A DNA stretch of 64,000 bases, from contig CM064657.1 in assembly GCA_032717465.1 (NCBI GenBank), positions 25,940,966 to 26,004,965 of the forward strand, read 5' to 3'. This document shows positions 1 to 8,879 of the stretch, piece by piece; the first letter of the stretch is position 1, and every line of letters starts with the position of its first letter. This DNA is from Coenobita brevimanus. Lineage: Eukaryota; Arthropoda; Malacostraca; Decapoda; Coenobitidae. The position numbers and the translations under genes are program-made. Under the pieces are notes generated by a model. It made no database searches. It had not been told where the DNA came from and worked only from the letters and a program-made list of their open reading frames with translations.

Positions 1-251
1 TGGTGGGTGGAGAGGTGGTCAGGTAGAGTAGGTAGCGTGGTGGGAGAGGGGGAGGGTGTCTCACAAGGCTTGGCTTCCTCCATGTTGCCCACTATTAACC
101 CTCGAGGGAGGGTGAGTGGCGTGGTGGCGAGATTGGCGATTCGCACTGCTTGGACGTTGGGGGGGGAGGAATGTGGGAGATAGTTAACATGATGAAAGGG
201 GCCCAGATGGTAAGCTGGGTGAAAATAGTACTGAGGTACCGCTGGGCCTGT
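1..251 (-). CDS. L1: start of Gypsy-type pol between protease and RT (partial, runs off left edge)
   Basis: The minus frame is open from 251 to the window edge, in the same frame as the protease ORF upstream but separated from it by a TAA at 252-254. Around 152-70 it encodes a segment of the type VRIANLATTPLTLPRG followed by LIVGNMEEA. That resembles the beta-strand linker which follows the protease and precedes RT in many Ty3/Gypsy pol proteins. RT, RNase H and integrase would lie left of the window. Whether the TAA is a decay mutation or a real boundary cannot be judged here. Assignment to Gypsy is inferred from the protease and linker pattern only. Confidence 0.55.
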
Positions 252-872
252 TTAATTGTAACCAAGCCTCATGGTGGGGGGGAATGGTAATGGCGGAAGC
301 AATGGTGGCAGGAAAAGTTGGAGGGGGAGGTGAGGTAGGAGAGGAAGAAGAAGAATGGAGGTGGGAAGGTGTAGTGGTGGATGACGGGAGAGGTGAGGGT
401 GGAGGGGAGATGCACGTGCAGAGTGGTTGAGGGTGGTGAGGAAGGGGAGGGGGGTGTTGTGTGCTGCGTGGGTGGTCAAGGGAGGGGGGGCTGGACAAAA
501 GTGGAGGCGGCGTTTGTGGCAGTCGATGTTGGTGTGAAGCTTTTGTAGGAGGTCCAGCCCCAGGTAGCCATTGTATGCACGGCAGGTAGAATTGAAGACG
601 ATGAAGGGGTGTCTTGCGGTGACTTGTTGGTGGGTTTCAGTCTGCAGGTCCCGGGTTTCCCCACGGATAGGCAGGGGGCCGTCCCCTGCGTCTACGAGGT
701 TGGCTGAGGTGGGGAGAAGGGGGCCGAAGGCAGAGCTGTGGCGGGAGTAAAAATGTAAGTAGAGGCAGGAATTGGCCGCTCCCGTGTCAACCAAGAGTCT
801 TGCCTTGACCCCATTCAGCCTCATTTTGTCATAGACTGTGGGTCTGTATTTATGTGAAGTGGCCCCCGCCAC
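252..872 (-). CDS. L1: retropepsin (aspartic protease) domain of a Gypsy-type element
   Basis: The open frame contains LLVDTGAANS near residues 26-35, the D-T-G-A active-site motif of retroviral-type aspartic proteases. A hydrophobic GYLGLDLLQKL follows around residues 103-113, like the ILGxDxL strand of retropepsins. The protease would cleave the Gag-Pol polyprotein inside the particle. No ATG starts the frame (first listed codon is GTG) and the frame is open upstream, so it was probably read by frameshift from gag. The frame ends at TAA 252-254 but the same frame continues as pol. The C-terminal third is proline- and leucine-rich and may be linker. Copy number and activity are unknown. Confidence 0.7.
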   Translation of the reverse strand: MAGATSHKYRPTVYDKMRLNGVKARLLVDTGAANSCLYLHFYSRHSSAFGPLLPTSANLVDAGDGPLPIRGETRDLQTETHQQVTARHPFIVFNSTCRAYNGYLGLDLLQKLHTNIDCHKRRLHFCPAPPPLTTHAAHNTPLPFLTTLNHSARASPLHPHLSRHPPLHLPTSILLLPLLPHLPLQLFLPPLLPPLPFPPTMRLGYN

Positions 873-884
873 TGTGGGGAGGTG

Positions 885-1775
885 CGGGGGTGGACCTAAA
901 AATCCATCTGCTGTATGGTGCCTTCCTCGTCGGGCTCCACTTCCCCTGGGACTGTGTAAGAGAGGGGTGGAGCATCGTCTTCCGGTGCGTCGTCATCCAA
1001 AGATGACACCTTCCGGTGCCCTTGTGGGACCACCCTGCGTCATGTGGCTTTCAGCTGCACGCATATGTCAGCTGTGACTGCAAGTGGTAAATTTTCACCG
1101 GTTTATGCATATCAAGTTGGAGTTTTCCCTGGGGTTAGGGCGTCTCTTTGGAGGGTGAGCCCTGGGTATGGCAGGTGACAGCTCCGTAGCGGGTTGTGGT
1201 GGGGGCGTCCATTGCTTTTGCGGTGCCGCCTTGTTTGTGGGAAGCTTACTGACTGCATGTATTGGTTGAGGTGCGGGGCGGGCGGTGAGGAGGCATCGTA
1301 CAAGCTGCAGGTCTTGGTCCATGTCTCCTGATGGATCATAAATTGTAAAGTGTTCCCTGACTGTGCTCAGGAGGATCCTCAGCAGGGTATTGAATGTATG
1401 TTGATCCCGAGTGGCTGTGCTGGCTTTGGGATAGGCGGGGGTGACGAGTCGCCATGCCTGGATGAACGTGTCATCGACACTACTGTCGTATGTGAGGGTG
1501 TCTAGTTGTGAGAGAGCGACAACTTTACCCAAGGAAAGCATACCGGTAACTGCCTGTTTCATGATATGTGTGAATTGATCCCATTTTAGTTCGGGGACGA
1601 TTTTTGTAGCTATGGTTGCCACAATTTTGCCCAGGTGAGGCAGTGTGATGGCAATTTTCTCCCTGTCGTTTTCAAACCCTATGTCTAATAAGGGTTTTAC
1701 CATATCCAAGTACACATCGATGTCGTACTGTTCGGGGTTGAACTTTGGCAGTTGAATATGTGGTTTGGCTGCCAT
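885..1775 (-). pseudogene. L1: gag, interrupted near its C-terminus
   Basis: An ATG at 1775 opens a 226-residue frame ending at 1095. It starts MAAKPHIQLPKF and is helical and mostly soluble, as expected for a capsid protein that packages element RNA. Its position directly upstream of a retropepsin frame is the main reason for calling it gag. After the stop at 1095, another frame down to TAG at about 885 encodes a very acidic end (DDDAPEDDAPPL, then EEGTIQQMDF). This looks like the natural gag C-terminus, so one or more frameshifts or stops lie between 1095 and about 1000. No convincing zinc knuckle could be read across the break. No signal peptide or membrane segment is present. Confidence 0.55.
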
Positions 1776-2072
1776 TGTGCAAGATTTCCCTATTTGTTCC
1801 TCCGTGTTCTAATCGGATCCAGAACCACCTCTTGCCACTGGTGTCATGCTGGATGTTTTTAGACCGACTTCTCGTTCTAAAGACATCAATGACTAAGCAG
1901 GATCCTCTTTCTAGACCGGAAATAGAACGCTTACAAAGGAACAGGGCATAAAAACTCGGCAGGACACCTTAACACATCTACTGTCTTAGTTCAATTCCCT
2001 TACAATATACTGTACATTCAAAGATACACTGAATATGGATGGGGTAGAGTGACAGGTTAATTAATATTAGCA
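1776..2072. other. L1 leader / possible LTR, part 1
   Basis: This non-coding stretch lies upstream of gag on the minus strand. It should hold the leader and part of the 5' LTR, but no second LTR is in the window, so ends cannot be fixed. It is interrupted by RTE copy A1 and resumes at 3985. Confidence 0.35.
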
Positions 2073-2080
2073 TAACATAT

Positions 2081-3976
2081 ATGTAGAGTTATATGTAGAA
2101 AGAAAGAGAGAGGTGAAAAGATTAGTAAGAGGGAGTAAGAAGAGAGTGGATGAGGAATTTGGAAGGAATTTGAGTGTAAAGTGGAGAGACTGTAAGAAAA
2201 TGTTCTTGAAAGAGGTGAAAAGAGTAAGACAGGGTGGAAGTGAAGTTAGCAGGGAAGTGAAAGATAAAAATGGTAGATTACTAGTGGAGAAGGGAGAAAA
2301 AGTGAGCAGATGGAGAGAACACTTTAAGGAATTATTGAACATAGAGGATGGAAGTAATGCGAGTATAAGTGGCTGGGGAATGGCTGGGAGAAGGATGGAG
2401 GTGAGAAGACAGGAAGAAATCAGTAGGATAGAAGTTGTGGAAGCAATTAAGAAAGTTAAATTGGGGAAAGCCCCAGGAATTGATGGAGTGTGTGGTGAAA
2501 TGCTGAAGCATGGGGGAGAGATAGTAGTAGAATGGATGTGGAAGATGTGCAGATTGGCCTGGGAGGAAGGTAGAGTCCCGGAGGATTGGAAGTCAGGTAT
2601 AATTATTCCCTTGTACAATGGAAAAGGGGAAAAAGAAGTGTGTGGTAATCATAGGGGCATTTGTCTTCTTAGTATAATAGGAAAAGTGTATGGTAGGATA
2701 CTTATTGACAGAGTTAGAGAAAGAACAAAGAAATTAGTTGGAGAAGAACAGGTAGGCTTAAGGAAGGGAAGAGGTTGTGCAGATCAGATATTCATTCTTA
2801 GATCTTTAGTGGAAAAGTTTCTAGAGAAGGGAAAGAAGTTGTATGCGGCTTTCATGGATTTGGAGAAAGCATATGACAGAGTGGATAGACAAGGATTGTG
2901 GAAAGTGTTAAGAATATATGGAGTAGGTGAGAAGTTGTTGAATGCTGTGAAGAGTATGTACGATGGTGCGAAGGCTGCAGTGCGTGTGGATGGTGAACTA
3001 AGTGAATTTTTCTCTTTGAAAGTTGATTTGAAACAGGGATGTGTCATGTCTCCATGGTTGTTCAATCTGTACATGGATGGGGTAATAAAAGAGGTACAAG
3101 GTAGGGTAGTGGATGTTGGAGTGGCCCTGGTGAGAGAGGATAGTGTTTGGAAACTCCCTGTACTTTTGTTTGCAGATGATACTGTGTTGTTGAGTGAAGA
3201 CGAAGGGGAGCTGCAAGGCATGGTGGATGAGTTTGGGAGAGTGTGTAAGAAACGGAATTTAAAGGTGAATGTAGGGAAGAGTAAAGTGATGGTCTTTGAG
3301 AGAGGTGAAGTCAGTGAATGTACAGCGAGGTTGGATGGTGAGGAATTGGAAAATGTGAGTACGTTTAAGTACTTGGGTAGTGTGATGAGTAAGGATGGAG
3401 GTTTGGAGGGTGAAGTGCTTGAAAGGGTACAGCAGGGAAGAAAGGTTGCTGGTTCTTTGAAAGCAGTGATAAGAAACAGGGAAGTGAGCATGGAAGTGAA
3501 AAAGTTACAGCATGACAGTAGTGTGATACCAACTCTAACGTATGGAAGTGAAGATTGGACGTTGTTGGAAGGACACAAGTCAAGAGTGAGAGCAGTGGAA
3601 ATGAGTTATTTACGAGGAGCCTGTGGAGTCACATGGAGAGACAGGATGACGAATGAGGATATAAAGAAGCGTTGTGGTGTGGATGTGGATGTGATAGGAA
3701 GCGTTATGAGGAACACACTGAGGTGGTTTGGCCATGTGGAGAGGATGGAGGGTGAAAGACTGACGAAGAGAGTGTATGTGAGTGAGGTGTAGGGGGGAAG
3801 AGGAAGGGGGAGGCCGAAGATGAGATGGAGGGACAGGGTGGAGAGGTATATGAGAGAGAGGGGTGTGAGTTGGGAGCAGGGCAGTGAAATAGCAGGGGAC
3901 GGGGCGACTTGGAGGTGATTTGTTTGTGGCCACCCCAAATGGGATTGAGGCGTCTGACAATAGATAGATAGATAGA
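2081..3976 (+). mobile_element. RTE-type LINE copy A1 (5'-truncated) with 8-bp target duplication
   Basis: The copy is flanked by the exact 8-bp direct repeat TAACATAT at 2073-2080 and 3977-3984. Its 3' end reads GGGATTGAGGCGTCTGACAA followed by a (TAGA)n tail, the same tail as other copies of this family in the window. The endonuclease domain is missing, as expected for 5' truncation during target-primed reverse transcription. It sits in the L1 leader, so it is younger than L1. Confidence 0.85.
2086..3792 (+). pseudogene. RTE-A1 reverse transcriptase ORF (lacks endonuclease)
   Basis: About 569 codons are open. RT motifs in order are GKAPGIDGVCGEML near 2470, GIIIPLYNGKG near 2600, AFMDLEKAYDRVDRQG near 2850, KQGCVMSPWLFNLYMDG near 3030 and the catalytic LLFADDTVLLS near 3165. 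A C-terminal TLRWFGHVERMEGERL follows near 3720, a segment seen in RTE-type proteins. The protein would copy element RNA at a nicked target. Compared with copies A4 and A5, a GAG codon is TAG at 3790-3792, cutting off the last 50 or so residues. The frame is open to the truncated 5' end and there is no true start codon, so this is a non-autonomous fragment despite a long ORF. Confidence 0.85.
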
Positions 3977-3984
3977 TAACATAT

Positions 3985-4247
3985 CTCATGGGCACTGTGT
4001 TTACACCTGAGTTAATACATGAGAGAATATCACATAGGTTGGTCTCTTCGCCACACACTAGTATAGTACTCTGGTTCTGGGGCGCTTAGACATACACACA
4101 GCACTCTGGATAAACTGGAATAGAGACCTTTATGTGTAGTGTTTCTGTCTCACTGTTTCAATATCACCTTCAGTCACTGTCACTGTTAGATCTTTAGCAT
4201 GACACTGGGGTCTCGAGGCTTCGTCATTGGGCCGCTGAGGTCTGGGC
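3985..4247. other. L1 leader/LTR part 2 or unique DNA
   Basis: The sequence resumes here after A1, because the 8-bp duplication restores an empty site. No ORF or recognisable domain is visible. The segment may belong to the L1 LTR, but no partner LTR is available to test this. Confidence 0.3.
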
Positions 4248-4802
4248 TTAACTGAGGTGGCACGTGGGAGGGAGCCCTCCTTGGGGGCCTTCCTGCAGAA
4301 GGCACGGGACAGCTCTCGGGGGCATCATGGCCCGGGCACATGTCTGGTCTGGGGTGCTGGGAGGTCCTTTTCTACTCAGGCCTCGACCTGGTGAGGGGCC
4401 CTTGGGACTGGGGCCAAACAGCGTCAGGAGTCTGGCCTGCCGCTTCTTGCTCCTGGTGGAGAGCTGACGGTGAGGGAGGCCAGAGCGGTCCTGCCCTGGG
4501 GTCCGGGGGATGGCCCTGGAAGGAAGCGGACTATGGTCGCCGCTGGGTGGGGGTGCCGTCAGTGGCTGACTGCAGCACCTCGCCCGCAGGGCATCCGTCA
4601 GGACCCGGCGTCGTCCAGGGGCAGACTGAGGGGCATGAACCCCGCCCTCAGAGACAGGACCTCGCCACCACTCCTGGAACAGCAGCACCTCATGGGAACC
4701 ACACCTGGAGGGAGAGACAGAAGGGCGTCCCGCGCAGCCGAGAGGTGGAGAGTCGGCCACGCAAGGGACCTTCACCTCCGGGAGAACCTTCGGGACTGTG
4801 GA
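4248..4802. other. GC-rich non-coding stretch
   Basis: The base composition is clearly richer in G and C than its neighbours, and long frames are open on both strands for that reason. None of them shows a recognisable domain. I see nothing else to annotate. Confidence 0.3.
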
Positions 4803-5235
4803 CAAAGGGCGTACAGTGGCCGTCCCTTCCCCGACGCGTACAGTGGCCATCGTCGCGGTTCCACAGCCCCTAGGGGTAGCAGCAGAAGGACATACAGTGG
4901 TTGTTCCTTCCCTGACGTGTACAGTGGCCATCGTCGTGGGGCTGCTCCCGAAGGAGGAAGAGGCAGATGAGGGACGTACAGTGGCCGTTCCCTCCCCGAC
5001 GTGTACAGTGGCTGCCGTCGCGGCTCCACTCCTCCTACCTTTGCCTGTCGGTGTGCATACAGTGGCTGTCACACCGAGGTGGGCTCCAGATGTGGCTGCA
5101 GCAGAAGGACGTACAGTGGCCGTTCCTTCCCCGACGTGTACAGTGGCCATCGTCGCGGGGCTGCAGGGGAAGCAGTTGAGGGACGTACAGTGGCTGTTCC
5201 CTCCCCAGTACGTACAATCGCCGTTACCGCAGTGC
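4803..5235. repeat. GC-rich minisatellite, about six irregular units of 50-85 bp
   Basis: Units recur near 4810, 4889, 4972, 5057, 5108 and 5182. Most start with a G-T-ACAGTGGC core, repeat it about 30 bases later (ACGTGTACAGTGGC), and continue into CATCGTCGCGG. Spacer lengths vary. Long open frames cross the array on both strands only because the unit lacks stop codons, so no protein is claimed. Confidence 0.7.
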
Positions 5236-5598
5236 TGCCTGGGACTGTATCTGGAGCAGTCCCATCCCAATCCTGACAAGGGCTGGTCTGGCCGAGAAGT
5301 AGTGTCGCATTCCTGTGACATCGTGGCTGGGCAGGTTGAGGGAAAGAGGGACACAAGGTAGGGGCGCCCCGGCGCCCGTCTTGCTCTGGGCCAGAGTCGC
5401 ACTCACCTGGCCCACTGTGGTGTCCTCCTGGGGTGGGGGTAGGGCTGCAGCTCCGTAGCGGGGTGGGGGGCCGGTGGTGGGGGTGCTCATATTAGTATAT
5501 GTAAGAGTTGGTGTAGATTTGTTGGGCGACACACCAGTCCCATTTATTTATTTTCCATAAGTTTATCAATTCGCACTTCAATAAATCGAGAGCCTTCT
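5236..5598. other. Transition from GC-rich to AT-rich DNA, no gene seen
   Basis: Open minus frames (5224-5532) are proline-rich and show no domain. A TATTTATTTATTTT tract starts near 5544. Nothing can be assigned. Confidence 0.3.
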
Positions 5599-5944
5599 GT
5601 ATATATCAATAACACTGACAGTAACACTGGAAATGGAAGATATCCAAATATGTTTTCAAATGATGCAAAAATACAAAGGAGAATTACTAACATAGATTCT
5701 TCCAAAGAGCTACAAGAAGAATTAAATAAGCTTCATAAATGGAGCAATAAATGGCAAATGGAATTTAATGTGGACAAGTGTCATGTAATTAAGTTTTGTA
5801 GATGTGAGAAAGACCAGATTGGGATAATAAATTAGGAAGATCAACCGTACTCATATCAGAAAAGGAGATAGATCTAGGAGTGATTATCAATAACAGATTA
5901 TCCCTGGCTGACCACATCAGTGAGAAGGTATTTAACACGTGTAC
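5599..5944 (+). pseudogene. CR1-like LINE copy C2, 5' part (RT palm region)
   Basis: This is a 5'-truncated copy that begins inside the RT domain (YINNTDSNTGN). It continues through NMFSNDAKIQRR, where sister copies C4 and C5 read NMFADDAKIQ or NMFADDTKIQ, so the catalytic pair is damaged. It then runs through ELNKLHKWSNKWQMEFNVDK to LSLADHISEKV. At 5944 the element is interrupted by RTE copy A2 and continues at 8097 (VNMRIAFTYINED). The sister copy C5 gives the uninterrupted order LSPADHISEKV then ANMRIAFTYINED, which confirms the split. The product would be a LINE reverse transcriptase, but this copy is dead. Confidence 0.8.
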
Positions 5945-5970
5945 TATCTATCTATCTATTGCCAGACGCC

Positions 5971-7104
5971 TTAATCGCATACGGGTTGGCCACAAACAAA
6001 TCGCCTCCACACCGCCCTGTCCTCCGCCATTTCACTGCCCTGCTCCCAACTCACACCCCCCTCTCTCATATACCTCTCCACCCCATCCCTCCATCTCATC
6101 CTTGGCTTCCCCCTCCCTCTCCCCTCCTCCACCTCACTCACATACACTCTCCTCATCAGTCTCTCACTCTCCATCCTCTCCACATGGCCAAACCACCTCA
6201 GTGTGTTCCTCCTAATGCTTCCTATCACATCCACATCACAATGCTCCTTTATATCCTCATTTGTCAGCCTGTCTCTCCATGTGACTCCACAGGCTCCTCT
6301 TAAATAACTCATTTCCACTGCTCTCACTCTTGACTTGTGTTCTTCCAACAACGTCCAAGCTTCACTTCCATACATTAGAGCTGGTATCACAATACTGTCA
6401 TGTAGTAACTTTTTCACTTCCATGCTCACTTCCCTGTTTCTTATCACTGCTTTCAAGGAACCAGCAACCTTTCTTTCCTGCTGTACCCTTTCAAGCACTT
6501 CACCCTCCAAACCTCCATCTTTACTCATCACACTACCCAAGTACTTAAACGTACTCACATTTTCCATTTCCTCACCATCCAACCTCACTGTACATTCACT
6601 GACTTCACCTCTCTCAATGACCATCACTTTACTCTTCCCTGCATTCACCTTTAGATTCCGTTTCTTACACACTCTCCCAAACTCATCCACGAAGCCTTGC
6701 AGCTCCCCTTCATCTTCACTCAACAACACAGTATCATCTGCAAACAACAGTACAGGGAGTTTCCAAACACTACCCTCTCTCACCAGGGCCACTCCAACAT
6801 CCACTACCCTACCTTGTACCTCTTTTATTACGCCATACATGTACAGATTTAAAAACCATGGAGACATGACACATCCCTGTTTCAACCCAACCCTTAATGA
6901 GAAAAATTCACTCAGTTCACCATCCACATGCACTACAGCCTTAGCACCATCATACATACTCTGCACAGCATTCAACAACCTCCCATCTACTCCATATATT
7001 CTTAATACTTTCCACAATCCTTGTCTATCCACCCTGTCATATGCTTTCTCCAAATCCATGAAAGCCACATACAACTTCTTTCCCTTCTCTAGAAACTTTT
7101 CCAC
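5971..7104 (-). pseudogene. RTE-A2 reverse transcriptase, C-terminal two thirds
   Basis: This 377-residue frame starts at MEKFLEKGKKLYVAFMDLEK. It keeps KQGCVMSPWFLNLYMYG, the catalytic LLFADDTVLLS, KYLGSVMSKDGG and RNTLRWFGHVERMES, and then the full C-terminus that A1 lacks (RPRMRW-type segment to QPVCD). It is separated from the N-terminal part of the same copy (7385-8068) by about 280 bases with stops and frameshifts, including disrupted GICLL and KGKGEKE segments. The antisense plus-strand frames over the same stretch are shadows. Confidence 0.8.
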
Positions 7105-7384
7105 TAAAGATCTAAGAATGAATATCTGATCTACACAACCTCTTCCCTTCCTAAAGCCTCCCTGCTCTTCTCCAACTAATTCCTCTGTTCTTTCCCTAAC
7201 TCTGTCACTAAGGGTATCCTACCATACACTTTTCCTATTATACAGTACTAAGAAGACAGATGCCCCTATGATTACCACACACTTCTTTTTCCCCTTTTCC
7301 TTTGTATAAGGGAATAATTATACCTGACTTCTAATCCTCCTGGACTCTACTTTCCTCCCAGGCCAATCTGCACATCTTTCACAC

Positions 7385-8068
7385 CTATTCTACTACTATC
7401 TCTCCCCCATGCTTCAGCATTTCACCACACACTCCATCAATTCTTGAGGCTTTCCCCAATTTGACTTTCTTCATTGCTTCCACAACTTCTATCGTACTGA
7501 TTGCTTCCTCTCTTCTCACCTCCCTCCTTCTCCCAGCCATTCCCCAGCCACTTATACTCGCATTCCTTCCATCCTCTATGTTCAACAATTCCTTAAAGTG
7601 TTCTGTCCATCTGCTCACTTTTTCTCCCTTCTCCATTACTAATCTACCATTTTTATCTTTCGCTCCCCTGGTAACTTCACTGCCACCCTGTCTTGCTCTC
7701 TTCACCTCTTTCCAGAACATTTTCTTGCAGTCCCTCCATTTTACACTCAAATTCCAACGAAATTCCTCATCCACTCTCTTCTTACTCTCTCTTACTAATC
7801 TTTTCACCTCTCTCTTCCTTTCTACATATAACTTTCTCTTCTGCCTCTCAACTTCTTCCACGCCCCTATTTCTCATCCATTCATTGTATGCTTTTTTCTT
7901 TTGTGCCACACCCTGTCTCACCTCGTCATTCCACCACGCTGTTTCTTGCACCCCCCTTCGTCTTCTCTTCACCCCACACACCACATCACATGCTGCACAT
8001 ATTTCTTCTGTGAATATCCTGCACACACCTTCCACGTCCCCCATCTGCTCCAATTCATATTTACCCAA
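7385..8068 (-). pseudogene. RTE-A2 linker and N-terminal RT region
   Basis: The 227-residue frame covers the segment between endonuclease and RT (CDVVCGVKRRRRGVQETAWW, NDEVRQGVAQKKKAYNEWM). It continues into SVKWRDCKKMFWKEVKRARQ and the start of RT (LGKASRIDGVCGEMLKHGGE). It shows what the truncated plus copies lack. It lies on the minus strand directly upstream of 5971-7104 and belonged to the same ORF before decay. Confidence 0.75.
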
Positions 8069-8096
8069 TTGTTCCGCTACTTCTGTCTTATATTTT

Positions 8097-8648
8097 GCTT
8101 GTTAATATGAGAATAGCATTCACATATATAAATGAAGACATACTGAGAAAGATAATAACATCATTCATTAGACCAACCCTGGAATATGCATCAGTACTCT
8201 GGAATCCTCATCTCAAAAAACACATGGTTAAGATTAAAAAAGTACAAAGGGCAGCTACAAGATGGGTACCACGATTAAGGAATCTAAGCTATGTAGAAAG
8301 ACTAGAAAAATTTAATCTACCAACACTACAGGAGAGAAGGAAAAGAGACATGATTATGGTATATAAATGCATCTCTGGGTAAGAGAAAATAGACATAAAT
8401 GAATATATAACCTGTGGGGAAGCATCAGTAAGAGGAGACTGCATAAAACTACATAAAAAGAGAGCCGATGAAGACATAAGGAAATTCATTTTCCCTAATA
8501 GGTAATTGTTCAGTGGAATGCACCACCGAATGAAATAATGCGTGCCAAAACTATTCATAATCTTAAGGAGACGTATGATAAAAATGGTTTAATACACGGG
8601 ACAGTACGAGCTCGACTCATTCCTGTAAAGATACAATTAGGTAAGCAG

Positions 8649-8649
<1 letters not shown>
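8097..8649 (+). pseudogene. CR1-like LINE copy C2, 3' part
   Basis: The sequence resumes at VNMRIAFTYINEDILRKIIT and runs through SFIRPTLEYASVLWNPHLKK and LPTLQERRKRDMIMVYKC, the C-terminal region typical of CR1/Jockey-superfamily LINE proteins. It then decays into short frames. The 3' end reads ATTCCTGTAAAGATACAATT followed by AGGTAAGCAGG and a (CA)n array, as in C4 and C5. Confidence 0.75.

Positions 8650-8728
<79 letters not shown>
8650..8728. repeat. (CA)n microsatellite at the 3' end of C2
   Basis: About 39 CA units directly follow the LINE 3' end. The same arrangement occurs at the 3' ends of C1, C4 and C5. Confidence 0.95.
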
Positions 8729-8731
<3 letters not shown>

Positions 8732-8879
8732 CCAGGCATCGCTCCTAACCTTGAGTAGTTTCAGGAATTTTGTCTGTCCTGTCTCCTAGGGTCTTTCTTT
8801 AAATTTAAAATAATGAAAGTTAGTAGACTACCAAAAATGTAAAGATTTGTTGGCAATAGTATACATGAATGTTTGTGGC
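8729..8879. other. Flank between C2 and J1
   Basis: About 150 bases without a recognisable feature. A clear target duplication of J1 was not found here. Confidence 0.4.

Larger units (their letters stand above)
5945..8096 (-). mobile_element. RTE-type LINE copy A2, inserted in C2
   Basis: On the plus strand it starts with the (ATCT)n tail and TTGCCAGACGCC, the complement of the RTE-A 3' end. It stops at 8096, where C2 resumes. No clear target duplication is visible. The 5' end is truncated within the region before RT. Confidence 0.8.

Noticed and set aside
2784..3578. Long minus-strand frames opposite the RTE copies (also at 6335-7129, 58007-58735, 60701-61234)
   Set aside because: They are the antisense of the conserved RT ORFs. 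Their S/L/P/T-rich translations repeat in every copy and show no domain.
1839..4212. Inverted AGCATGACAC blocks as terminal repeats of an element
   Set aside because: Only about 12 bases match, the spacing contains other elements, and no target duplication is seen.
4248..5402. 384-residue minus frame and overlapping plus frames
   Set aside because: GC-rich DNA and a minisatellite without stops explain them. No domain or start context supports a protein.
5236..5532. Similarity of GCAGCTCCGTAGCGGG near 5445 to the L1 gag region near 1187
   Set aside because: About 15 bases only and different reading frames; too little to call a second gag.
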